Shown here piece by piece: positions 1 through 6,835 of a stretch of DNA of 28,411 bases. The DNA comes from an uncultured Agathobacter sp. (lineage in GTDB: Bacteria > Bacillota > Clostridia > Lachnospirales > Lachnospiraceae). The first letter of the stretch is position 1. Every line of letters begins with the position of its first letter. The stretch covers positions 1 through 28,411 of the forward strand of contig CAKRLV010000028.1 in the NCBI GenBank assembly GCA_934359755.1. Direction: 5' to 3'. The notes beneath the pieces are model-generated. The model did not search any database, had not been told where the DNA came from, and saw nothing but the letters and a program-made list of their open reading frames with translations. Made by a program: the position numbers and the translations under genes.

Positions 1-2
1 AT

Positions 3-51
3 AAAAAACGGCTACAAGCCTTGATTTTACTGGCTTTGCAACCGTTTTTTT
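3..51. terminator. Bidirectional terminator-like hairpin at left edge
   Basis: AAAAAACGG (3-11) pairs with CCGTTTTTT (42-50), and an inner stem AAGCC (16-20) pairs with GGCTT (32-36). A run of T follows on the plus strand and, because of the A run, also on the minus strand. This fits a Rho-independent terminator usable in either direction. Part of it (20-39) also recurs inverted at 92-112, so it may instead belong to the end of a mobile element cut by the window edge. Confidence 0.5.
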
Positions 52-197
52 GCTCTTCAACTGTCAAAGATGGGATTATACCATTTTCAAGTGCAAAATG
101 CAGTAAAATCAACGTTTCCAAGCTGATTTTATTTTAATCAGCAGACACTAATTACTCATTTTTATTCTTTTTCGATGCTCGCAAGCCCCATAAAATA
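52..197. other. Gene-free segment with inverted repeats
   Basis: No convincing coding region is seen. Bases 92-112 are an inverted near-copy of 20-39 (shared core TTGATTTTACTG), and 122-142 forms a perfect 7-bp hairpin (GCTGATT / AATCAGC, 7-nt loop). The arrangement resembles remains of an element terminus, but no transposase is visible. Confidence 0.3.
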
Positions 198-232
198 AAA
201 ATGCAACAATGAATTTTTACGATCATTGTTGC
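198..232 (-). terminator. Rho-independent terminator of the tRNA-Arg transcript
   Basis: A perfect 10-bp stem, GCAACAATGA (203-212) with TCATTGTTGC (223-232), is followed on the minus strand by a T-rich tract (the A run at 198-202 and beyond). It begins about 10 nt past the 3' end of the minus-strand tRNA. Confidence 0.75.
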
Positions 233-242
233 AAAAAATCAA

Positions 243-314
243 TGTTCCCTGCGGGAATCGAACCCACAACTAGTGCTTAGGAGGCACTTGTTATATCCAT
301 TTAACTAAGAGAAC
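243..314 (-). tRNA. tRNA-Arg (anticodon CCT)
   Basis: The minus strand folds into a complete 72-nt cloverleaf. The acceptor stem is GTTCTCT with AGGGAAC plus discriminator A. The D arm is GTTA/TAAC, the anticodon stem AGTGC/GCACT carries loop CTCCTAA, and the T arm is GTGGG/CCCGC with loop TTCGAAT. Anticodon CCT reads AGG (Arg). The 3' CCA is not encoded and must be added by nucleotidyltransferase. Confidence 0.95.
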
Positions 315-329
315 CTGTTCATAATTTTA

Positions 330-359
330 GTGTGCTCATAGTCCATACTGTAAGCACAC
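330..359. other. Strong hairpin just upstream of tRNA-Arg
   Basis: GTGTGCT (330-336) pairs with AGCACAC (353-359). After one mismatch, ATAGT pairs with ACTGT around a CCAT loop. It sits 15 nt 5' of the tRNA on its coding strand. No clear T tract follows on either strand, so it is a poor terminator candidate. It may be a 5' leader structure or the end of an upstream transcript. Confidence 0.4.
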
Positions 360-397
360 CTATAGAGTTTAACTTATTTTTCCATCTACGTCAATAT

Positions 398-650
398 TGC
401 TGACACCATATTTTTTTTATACTGACATCATATTCTTATTTTTATACTGACATCATATTCTTTTTTTATACTGACATCATATTCTTTTTTTTATATTACT
501 AATATCATATTCTTATTTTTATACTGACATCATATTCTTTTTTTTATATTATTAATATCATATCCTTATTTTATACTGCTGACATCATATTCTTATTTAT
601 TCTAACATTATATTCTTACTTTTTATTACTAAATCATTATTCTTATAATA
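398..650. repeat. Degenerate ~25-bp tandem repeat array, about 10 units
   Basis: Units with core CTGACATCATATTCTT begin near 400, 422, 447, 471, 499, 524, 552, 579 and 603, with a weak unit near 629. Spacing is 22-28 bp, varied mainly by T-run length. The array fills the space between tRNA-Arg and the 3' end of the DUF3881-like gene and contains no ORF. Unit-length drift and lack of unique spacers argue against CRISPR. Slippage-generated AT-rich satellite DNA is the simplest view. Confidence 0.75.
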
Positions 651-747
651 TTTCTAATTTTCTATTTTATATTTTTCTGACAGTTTTTTCTTCCATCTCT
701 CGACATAATTATTTCGTAACTTTACCGATATAACTGTCCATTTGATT

Positions 748-1617
748 TTAATCAAGATTAATGCTTCCCTGCATCCACAGATTTCCTTTAAAACGTCTGC
801 CCACAGCTGGCTCACCAAGTAAATCTTTTTCGTTTATGCATACATCAAATACAAGTTCATTGCAACTTACTTTTAAAATATAAACTGACTCATCTGTTAG
901 GGAATTCTTCATCTTATTCACATCAAGTATTTCCGCAATTATATTGTACAGATCATTCTCTATTCCATATGGAACCATACTTGTCGCTACAATTGAAAGC
1001 ACATCTTCTTTAGCTATTCTCTTTGATAACAATGAGTATGTATCCATGTCCTCTAATGCAAGACTATCTATTGCCTCCTGGTTTCCATCGATTGCTTTTG
1101 TCACCAACTCATTTCTTTTCTGCGCACGACTATATTCTTTTTCTTTCGATACAGCCTGCTTGATTGGCAACAATATTTTACCATCAGTTGACAAACCAGC
1201 TAGATATGCTCCGTATATGTTTGATGAGAAATTACTATTGTGTTCTGCAAGATAATCTGCGGTATTCTGCAAATGAAATATTAATGTAATTCCAAGTTTT
1301 GCATCATCACATATTCCGGCATATGACTCTTTATCATAATGCTTTTCTACTTCTATTTTTTCCTGAGTCGATAATGACTCTCCTAAATAATAAGGAAAAT
1401 AATTATCTACTTGGAAACTATTTTCATCTATATAGTTTCCAAGTATTTTTAATCCTAATCCATTTGAATATTCACGAGATAGTTCTGCAAATTCATTTCC
1501 TTCTGTATCTTTTACAACCCTACTCACCTGTGGCTTATCTATTATTTCTTTTATTATTATTTCTAAATCTTTTTTCTTAAAATCAGAAAAGCCGATTGCC
1601 CTAAGAAATTTGTGCAA
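748..1617 (-). CDS. DUF3881-like protein of unknown function
   Basis: This 289-residue soluble protein starts MHKFLRAIGFSDFKKKDLE and resembles the DUF3881 family, which I know mainly from Lachnospiraceae and relatives. The family assignment is from memory of the N-terminal pattern. No signal peptide, membrane segment or catalytic motif is visible. The C-terminal part (VGRRFKGNLWMQGSINLD) looks like a conserved ending. The start is TTG (1615-1617), preceded by GGAGGAG; a nearby ATG is out of frame. It lies downstream of the HD-GYP gene on the same strand, but 199 bp containing dispersed repeat A separate them, so co-transcription is uncertain. The function is unknown. Confidence 0.8.
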   Translation of the reverse strand: MHKFLRAIGFSDFKKKDLEIIIKEIIDKPQVSRVVKDTEGNEFAELSREYSNGLGLKILGNYIDENSFQVDNYFPYYLGESLSTQEKIEVEKHYDKESYAGICDDAKLGITLIFHLQNTADYLAEHNSNFSSNIYGAYLAGLSTDGKILLPIKQAVSKEKEYSRAQKRNELVTKAIDGNQEAIDSLALEDMDTYSLLSKRIAKEDVLSIVATSMVPYGIENDLYNIIAEILDVNKMKNSLTDESVYILKVSCNELVFDVCINEKDLLGEPAVGRRFKGNLWMQGSINLD

Positions 1618-1648
1618 AACTACACTCCTCCATAATTATATTTTATTC

Positions 1649-1783
1649 GTACTTGTTCAGTACTTCATAGTTGCGAGCCGTAAGCGCATTAGAATCCGTT
1701 GCGCTGATGGACGCTTTCTACTACATAATATTCGTTTTCTTACAAATTATGTTGCACTGCATATTTCTGTACTAAATAGTTAC
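1649..1783. repeat. Dispersed MITE-like repeat, copy A
   Basis: This 135-bp segment matches 25138-25267 over its full length at roughly four of five positions, in the same plus-strand orientation. Shared blocks include GCATTAGAATC, CGCTGATGG and GCATATTTCTGTA. Its ends, GTACTTGTTCAGTAC and GTACTAAATAGTTAC, are imperfect inverted repeats of each other (11 of 15). The plus strand is open for about 60 codons across the element (including VASRKRIRIRCADGR), but I treat this as a repeat, not a gene. It sits between the HD-GYP and DUF3881-like genes. Confidence 0.75.
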
Positions 1784-1816
1784 TTTTATTCTTAGAATAT
1801 TTTAAAAATTTTTCTA

Positions 1817-2860
1817 TTACACAACCTGTAAAATTGATATATTCTTTTCCAGCATCAAATTCATTTTATTTATCTGCTGTGAGTCCATATCCATTTTTTC
1901 ATCCAAAATCATAATTATTGGATTATCCGGATCAACTGTCTGTGAAATAACGACACCATTTGTCTCGCCATTTGTCTTTACTGTTGTTCCAACAGGATAT
2001 CTCGCTACCATTGATACAAGATGCTTTACTATTTTTTCCTCGTACAATACTTCTGACTCATCTATCATTTTCTGTAAGGCATCCTGCACTGATAATCTCT
2101 TACATTCCATTCCTGATATATGACAATCAAATGCATCACATGCCTGAATTATTTTACATTCTATTTCACGATTTTTCTGCTTCATTGGGAAACCTGTTCC
2201 CTTAAGATTTTCATGATGAGATAGAATCATCTTCTTTGAAATTTCCGGTATCCATGTTTCTTCATCTAAAGCTGAATATCCTAAAATTGTATGCTTTTTA
2301 AATTCAAAAATTTCTGCTTGATCAGCATTATCAAAATCTTTATTTTCATATGGAACTGTTATGTATCTTATTCCTATATCATGAAGCAAACACCCAATTG
2401 CAATATTATATCTTTTTATTTTATCAAGTTTAAGTTTCTTCGCTACCATGACTGACAAAAGAGTAACCATAACTGTATGTTCATACAGATTTGAAGTTCT
2501 CTCCTTCATATCTATAATTGCATTTCCAGACATCTCATCAACTTCTTTTACAATATCATTTGCAATTATCTCAAACTCTCTCATTGATTTATTGCTATGA
2601 TATATATGTCCTTCCATCAACTTTCGTACCCTCGCTACTATCTTATCCATAGTTCCAGGCAAAATTATTGGGTTAGGATTTTCATAATCCTCATATGGAT
2701 CCTCAATCATTAAAGATTCAATGTCCAAAGACTGAATCAAAGAAACATAATCTTTCTTCAACTCAGTACCTTTTGGAATAATTATTTCGTTCTTGTCAGT
2801 TAATACCGATTCAGCCAGGATTTCTCCTCCGCATAAAGTGCCGACTGATTTAATTCTCAT
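1817..2860 (-). CDS. HD-GYP-type phosphohydrolase-like protein
   Basis: 347 residues. The N-terminal ~55 residues resemble the small domain that often precedes HD-GYP domains. The HD domain spans about 115-285. Expected metal ligands are present: H128 (YEHT), H160-D161 (LLHDIG), H190, H215-H216 (SHHEN) and D242. Classical members hydrolyse cyclic-di-GMP. Here the signature HHExxDGxGYP reads HHENLKGTGFP, with K where D/N is usual and F for Y, so substrate and activity are uncertain. The C-terminal ~60 residues (after YPVGT) are typical of the family. There is no membrane segment, so it is cytosolic. ATG follows GGGGTGAAG. DUF4446 ends 30 bp upstream, suggesting one transcript. Confidence 0.85.
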   Translation of the reverse strand: MRIKSVGTLCGGEILAESVLTDKNEIIIPKGTELKKDYVSLIQSLDIESLMIEDPYEDYENPNPIILPGTMDKIVARVRKLMEGHIYHSNKSMREFEIIANDIVKEVDEMSGNAIIDMKERTSNLYEHTVMVTLLSVMVAKKLKLDKIKRYNIAIGCLLHDIGIRYITVPYENKDFDNADQAEIFEFKKHTILGYSALDEETWIPEISKKMILSHHENLKGTGFPMKQKNREIECKIIQACDAFDCHISGMECKRLSVQDALQKMIDESEVLYEEKIVKHLVSMVARYPVGTTVKTNGETNGVVISQTVDPDNPIIMILDEKMDMDSQQINKMNLMLEKNISILQVV

Positions 2861-2890
2861 AACTTCACCCCATCGTCATTTATTACAGGA

Positions 2891-3385
2891 TTACTTTGCC
2901 TCCATGGCAATATTTAAAGCTTCCTGCTCTTCATCTGCTAAAACAATAATGGAATTTCCATCAATAATTTCTTTAATATATGTATAGCAACCTTCTCTAC
3001 TATGAACTGCATTAATTATAAATCCATCATTTGTTTCATTCAATAATGCAAGTGAGAAACTAAGCTTGCCTCCCATTTCATGGAAAGCATCATATTTGAC
3101 CAATCCAATTTTCTGGAATGTTGGTTTCATATTATCGAATAGTTTATTGATGTTTTTCTCATTTGTTGCATTGGACGCAATCAGATCATCTACCTGATTT
3201 AATCGCTGCATCAATGTATCTTCCAGAGACTTAGCATCTTTACCACTCATAAAAATTTTGTATCTCTTTTTTAATTTACTTACCTGCACCATATTTATTA
3301 TGATTATTATAAAAAATATAACCAATAGTGCAGCTAGACCTATTATAATATAATCCGAATCGAATCCTAAATACTGTTGTATCAT
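2891..3385 (-). CDS. DUF4446 family membrane-anchored protein
   Basis: 164 residues: a single strongly hydrophobic segment at about 13-35, then a charged, coiled-coil-like stretch (about 40-80) and a small C-terminal domain (about 85-160) including FHEMGGKLSFSLALL and HSREGCYTYIK. This matches DUF4446, a family commonly found beside parAB near the origin in Clostridia. The function is not known. The single N-terminal helix suggests a membrane anchor with the domain in the cytosol. The ATG follows AGGAGC. It lies 132 bp downstream of parB, across a pair of palindromes, and 30 bp upstream of the HD-GYP gene. Confidence 0.85.
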   Translation of the reverse strand: MIQQYLGFDSDYIIIGLAALLVIFFIIIIINMVQVSKLKKRYKIFMSGKDAKSLEDTLMQRLNQVDDLIASNATNEKNINKLFDNMKPTFQKIGLVKYDAFHEMGGKLSFSLALLNETNDGFIINAVHSREGCYTYIKEIIDGNSIIVLADEEQEALNIAMEAK

Positions 3386-3453
3386 ATAAAGCTCCTATAT
3401 ATATTGTCGGTTATTTGTACATATTTTTAAATAGTCTCTTTGTCCTATTTTTA

Positions 3454-3486
3454 ATGAATTATTCATATTTAATGAACTTATTCATT
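3454..3486. promoter_or_regulatory. Two adjacent ATGAA-N3/4-TTCAT palindromes
   Basis: ATGAATTATTCAT (3454-3466) and AATGAACTTATTCATT (3471-3486) are two near-identical dyads with centres about 18 bp apart, in the parB-DUF4446 gap. Spacing of under two helical turns suggests an operator pair for a dimeric regulator. No T tract follows directly on the minus strand, which makes a terminator less likely. Confidence 0.4.
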
Positions 3487-3517
3487 TTAGTATATTTTAT
3501 TGAATTTATAATCCTAT

Positions 3518-4399
3518 CTATTGAATACTTCTAAACATATCCATAATTCTATCAAGTTCTTCCTGTGAATAGTATTCAATTTCTACTTTTCCGCTTTTTT
3601 CATTCTTGCTGTTTATTATAACCTTTGTTCCAAGAATTTTCTTCATCTGCTCTTCCAAATCTTTATAGATTGCCTCAAGTTTTGGATCTATTTTAGCAGG
3701 TTGTTCTTTCTTATCTTTTTTTTCAGATTGAATACTCTTTACAAGTTTTTCAGTATCACGTACACTGAGTTTTTCGTCAAATATTTTCTGTGCAGTATTG
3801 TACTGATTTTCAACATTATCAATTCCCAACAAAGCTCTTGCATGTCCAGTTGTAAGCATCTCATCTATTACCATCTGCTGAACTCTATCATCAAGCTTTA
3901 AAAGTCTCATTGCATTTGTAACTGCTGTTCTACTCTTTGATACTCTCTCTGCTACTTCGTCCTGCTTCAAGTTGAATTCTGTTAATAATCTCTTGTATGC
4001 CTGAGCCTCTTCAATAGGATTCAAGTCTTCTCTCTGAATATTTTCAATAAGGGAAATTTCCATTATCTGCTGCTCAGTTAATTTTTTTATAATTACAGGT
4101 ACTTCCTTCAATCCTGCTAATTTAGCTGCTCTCCATCTTCTCTCACCTGCAATTATTTCATAATAATCTTCACGTTCTTGAACTAATAGTGGTTGTAATA
4201 CTCCAAACTGTTTTATTGATTCAGATAATTCTAACAATGCGTCTTCATCAAACTTCTTTCTTGGCTGTTCTCTATTAGGTTCAACTTTTGTGATGTTCAT
4301 CATTATAGCACCATCTTTATTTTCATTTTTACTCTTCGGTGCCTTGTCGGCTATTAAGGAATCTAATCCTTTTCCCAAACCTGTTTTCTTTGTTGCCAT
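3518..4399 (-). CDS. parB: Chromosome-partitioning protein ParB (Spo0J)
   Basis: A 293-residue ParB/Spo0J CTPase clamp that loads at parS and spreads on DNA near the origin, working with ParA and SMC in segregation. The N-terminal tail holds the GLGKGLDSLI ParA-contact motif. The CTP/Mg-binding core includes GERRWRA (85-91) and ENIQRE (119-124). The helix-turn-helix is at about 146-166 (QDEVAERVSKSRTAVTNAM), and the C-terminal dimerisation domain ends YSQEELDRIMDMFRSIQ. I chose the ATG at 4397-4399, which lies one base after the parA stop. A longer frame would need a TTG inside parA. Two perfect parS sites lie upstream of parA. A 49-bp piece (codons 98-113) is duplicated at 5629-5677. Confidence 0.96.
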   Translation of the reverse strand: MATKKTGLGKGLDSLIADKAPKSKNENKDGAIMMNITKVEPNREQPRKKFDEDALLELSESIKQFGVLQPLLVQEREDYYEIIAGERRWRAAKLAGLKEVPVIIKKLTEQQIMEISLIENIQREDLNPIEEAQAYKRLLTEFNLKQDEVAERVSKSRTAVTNAMRLLKLDDRVQQMVIDEMLTTGHARALLGIDNVENQYNTAQKIFDEKLSVRDTEKLVKSIQSEKKDKKEQPAKIDPKLEAIYKDLEEQMKKILGTKVIINSKNEKSGKVEIEYYSQEELDRIMDMFRSIQ

Positions 4400-4400
4400 C

Positions 4401-5168
4401 CTATAAATCCTTTCTTTCAATTACTTCTTTTGCCAAACTTCTGTAGCTCTCTGCTCCAGCTGATTTGCTATCATACATGTTAATTGGAATTCCATAAGAT
4501 GGAGCCTCAGCAAGACGAATGTTTCTTGGAATCATTGTCTTATATATCTTTGCATCTAAGTTTTCCTTAACAGTCTCAACAACCTGATTTGAAAGATTTG
4601 TTCTAACATCATACATAGTAAATACTACACCCTCTATTTGAAGATTAGAATTTAATCTTTCCTGTACCAGATTAATTGTGTGTATTAACTGACTCAATCC
4701 TTCTAGTGCATAGTATTCACACTGAATTGGAACAAGTATTGTATCCGCTGTAGTCATGGCATTTACTGTCAACATATTTAATGATGGTGGACAATCAATG
4801 ATTATAAAATCATAATCATCTTTTATATAATCCACAGCTGTTTTAAGAATATACTCCTTATCATTAATTCCTAATAATTCGATTTCTGCACCTGCAAGAT
4901 TTACATTAGATGCAATAACAGATAAGTTGTCAACTACAGTATTCTGAATACTTTCACGTATAGAACACTCATCAAGCATTAATTCATATACCGTATAGTC
5001 AACTTCATTCTTATCAACCCCTAATCCACTTGTCATATTTCCCTGTGGATCTAAATCAATAGCTAAAACTTTCTTGTTTTTTTCTGCTAAACATGCAGCC
5101 AAATTAATAGATGTAGTAGTCTTACCAACTCCACCTTTTTGGTTTGCAATGGCTATAACTCTTCCCAT
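4401..5168 (-). CDS. parA: Chromosome-partitioning ATPase ParA (Soj)
   Basis: This 255-residue Walker-type ATPase has the deviant Walker A KGGVGKTTTS (11-20), A' motif DLDPQGNMTSGLGV (39-52) and Walker B IIIDCPPS. There is no long N-terminal HTH extension, as is usual for chromosomal Soj proteins. It binds DNA as an ATP dimer, helps move or regulate the origin with ParB, and in Bacillus also controls DnaA. The ATG is preceded by GAGG at a somewhat long spacing. parB follows with no real gap, so the two are translated from one mRNA. A putative promoter and parS lie immediately upstream. Confidence 0.96.
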   Translation of the reverse strand: MGRVIAIANQKGGVGKTTTSINLAACLAEKNKKVLAIDLDPQGNMTSGLGVDKNEVDYTVYELMLDECSIRESIQNTVVDNLSVIASNVNLAGAEIELLGINDKEYILKTAVDYIKDDYDFIIIDCPPSLNMLTVNAMTTADTILVPIQCEYYALEGLSQLIHTINLVQERLNSNLQIEGVVFTMYDVRTNLSNQVVETVKENLDAKIYKTMIPRNIRLAEAPSYGIPINMYDSKSAGAESYRSLAKEVIERKDL

Positions 5169-5215
5169 TAAAAATCATCCTCGCTGTTCTTTATTTATTC
5201 AATTGACGTTTCTAT

Positions 5216-5244
5216 ATTATATCACTCTTTGATTTTTATTTCCA
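5216..5244 (-). promoter_or_regulatory. Putative parAB promoter
   Basis: On the minus strand TGGAAA (5239-5244) lies 17 bp before TATAAT (5216-5221), 48 bp upstream of the parA ATG. The -10 is perfect and the -35 matches four of six. The first parS begins 10 bp upstream of the -35, so ParB bound there could affect transcription (inference). Confidence 0.5.
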
Positions 5245-5253
5245 CCTCAATAA

Positions 5254-5269
5254 TGTTTCACGTGAAACA
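5254..5269. promoter_or_regulatory. parS: parS site 1
   Basis: TGTTTCACGTGAAACA is the perfect 16-bp bacterial parS palindrome. Palindromy extends to 22 bp here (5251-5272). It is the loading site for ParB, located just upstream of the parA promoter. Confidence 0.97.
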
Positions 5270-5361
5270 TTATACTTCATTTTCACAAAATGTAGGGTTT
5301 ATGAATATATCTTTTTACAAAATATTGTGGAAAAATTTTTTCAATTTTTTTAATATATATA

Positions 5362-5377
5362 TGTTTCACGTGAAACA
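5362..5377. promoter_or_regulatory. parS: parS site 2
   Basis: A second perfect TGTTTCACGTGAAACA lies 108 bp from the first. Symmetry extends to 22 bp (5359-5380), with different flanks from site 1, so the core itself has been conserved and not a larger duplication. Confidence 0.97.
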
Positions 5378-5628
5378 TATTATAATAATTTTATTAATGA
5401 AGGCCAAAATGTATTTTATTTTGCATGTACAATTAATCAAATCACTTATATATTGAGCATTCTAATAATCAGGCATCACCTATATTCACTAATCTATATG
5501 CATTGCATAGCAAATCACAACTATTTTGGAGATGTGCGAGTCAGTAAGTTACATACGAAATTGTGTAAACATATATTAATTATACTTTTTATTTTTAATC
5601 ATGCTATGTAAATATAATATAATGTAAT

Positions 5629-5677
5629 CCATTATCTTCTGCTCAGTTAAATTTTTTATAATTACAGGTACTTTCTT
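5629..5677 (-). pseudogene. Duplicated fragment of parB (codons 98-113)
   Basis: These 49 bp match 4060-4108 inside parB with three substitutions and no gaps, in the same orientation. The shared block TATAATTACAGGTACTT is exact. In parB it encodes the end of the GERRWRA-containing core (KEVPVIIKKLTEQQIM). Here it has no start or stop context and sits alone in the intergenic region, so it cannot be a gene. It is either a relic of a small duplication or a retained sequence element. Confidence 0.8.
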
Positions 5678-5730
5678 ATATACAATCAGATATACACCAT
5701 CTCATAATATATCTGAGGTAAGAATAATTA

Positions 5731-5901
5731 TATACTTACACCTTTCCATATATACTTACACCTTTCCATATATACTTACACCTTTCCATATATACTAAGA
5801 CATTTCCATATAAGCTAAGACCTTTCCATATATACTTATACCTTTGTATATAAACTAACACTTTTCCATATATACTTACACCTTTCTACATATACTAATA
5901 C
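5731..5901. repeat. 20-bp direct tandem repeats, eight units plus a partial
   Basis: The unit TATACTTACACCTTTCCATA starts at 5731 and recurs at exactly 20-bp steps: the first three copies are identical, the next five carry 1-4 changes, and a partial ninth follows at 5891. The constant period, lack of spacers and mutational drift toward one end mark tandem duplication, not CRISPR. The array lies about 350 bp from parS and about 290 bp from the response-regulator stop. Twenty bp is close to two helical turns, so a bound protein would see every unit on one DNA face. Confidence 0.9.
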
Positions 5902-6068
5902 AAACATTACTTTCTAACATACACCCAAGTTTCAGCTAACACTATAACTCATAATTTTAATTTTGTACTTATAAACTGTACACTATCTAGAGTACAATTC
6001 TTCATTGATTCATAACTACACAATTTTCTTCCACACTGACACCTACGAGAAATTTTGTATTATAATAA

Positions 6069-6105
6069 CAAAAAAAGAACGGTAAGAAATAACACCTCAC
6101 CGTTC
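6069..6105 (-). terminator. Terminator of the two-component operon
   Basis: On the minus strand GAACGGTGAG and CTTACCGTTC form a 10-bp stem (one wobble) around a 9-nt loop, followed directly by seven T. It lies about 85 nt after the response-regulator stop. Confidence 0.9.
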
Positions 6106-6190
6106 CATGTTAAACATAAATTATTTATGTGTATAGATGATAAATCTATCACTTATTTAATGTACTGCACACATTTCTAAGACACAGCAA

Positions 6191-6835
6191 TTAAAAAATC
6201 TGAATAAGATTATTCTTAATTGCAAATACTGCAGCCTGAGTTCTGTCTGTTACATCTAATTTTTTAAATATACTAGATATATGATTCTTAACAGTTCTCT
6301 CGCTAATTTCCATTTCTTTAGCAATATCTCTGTTGAACTTTCCAACTGCTAATTCTTTTAATACCTGAATTTCTCTCTTTGTAAGAGAATCAATCTTAAG
6401 CTCATCCTCATTTTTTTCTATCATCTTAGAGTTTAATGCTGGTATTAAACTAGGCTGAATATAATTCTCACCTTCTGCAATTGCAAAAATAGCTTTCTTA
6501 AGTTCTGAAGATTCAGAATCCTTTAATACATATCCATTTATACCAATATCAACTGCCTTCATAAGATACTCAGTCTCATTGTGAACTGTTAAAACTAACA
6601 CCTTAACTTTAGACTTAGAATCTTTAAGATTCTGAAGTACTTCAAGTCCATTCATTTTAGGCATATTGATATCAAGTAAAAGTACATCTGGTTTTACATC
6701 TGGTAATTTATCCAGACATTCTATACCATTTTCAGCTTCTGCTACTACCTCGATATCTCCATCAAGTTCCAACAAATTTTTTAATCCCTCTCTAATCATA
6801 GAATGATCATCTGTAATCATAATTCTAATTGCCAT
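6191..6835 (-). CDS. NarL/DegU-family response regulator
   Basis: 214 residues: an N-terminal receiver domain (1-120) with acidic pocket D9-D10, phospho-acceptor D55 in LLLDINMP, T83 and K105, and a C-terminal LuxR-type helix-turn-helix (about 149-212; LTKREIQVLKEL, then ISERTVKNHISSIFKKL). This is a DNA-binding transcription factor activated by phosphorylation, probably by the kinase encoded directly upstream. The kinase reading frame overlaps by 11 bp, and the GGAGG ribosome site lies inside the end of the kinase gene, so the two are translationally coupled. DegU-like is the best family label. The regulon cannot be told from the window. Confidence 0.93.
   Translation of the reverse strand: MAIRIMITDDHSMIREGLKNLLELDGDIEVVAEAENGIECLDKLPDVKPDVLLLDINMPKMNGLEVLQNLKDSKSKVKVLVLTVHNETEYLMKAVDIGINGYVLKDSESSELKKAIFAIAEGENYIQPSLIPALNSKMIEKNEDELKIDSLTKREIQVLKELAVGKFNRDIAKEMEISERTVKNHISSIFKKLDVTDRTQAAVFAIKNNLIQIF

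Larger units (their letters stand above)
5169..6190. other. 1-kb gene-free region between parA and the two-component genes
   Basis: It contains, in order from 5169: the putative parA promoter, two parS sites, an unexplained AT-rich stretch (5381-5628), a near-copy of part of parB (5629-5677), a short hairpin (CAGATATA 5687-5694 with TATATCTG 5708-5715), the 20-bp repeat array (5731-5901), more AT-rich DNA, and a terminator for the response regulator. I see no credible protein gene. Confidence 0.7.

Noticed and set aside
1610..1795. 61-codon plus-strand ORF over repeat copy A
   Set aside because: It is the translation of a dispersed repeat; the start lies outside the element and no ribosome site is visible. 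Recorded as a repeat, with the frame noted in the findings.
5229..5456. 75-codon plus-strand ORF containing MFHVKH twice
   Set aside because: MFHVKH is the translation of parS, and the frame only spans the two palindromes with AT-rich filler. No ribosome site or family match.
5731..5901. CRISPR array
   Set aside because: Units are contiguous with no unique spacers, and no cas gene is near.
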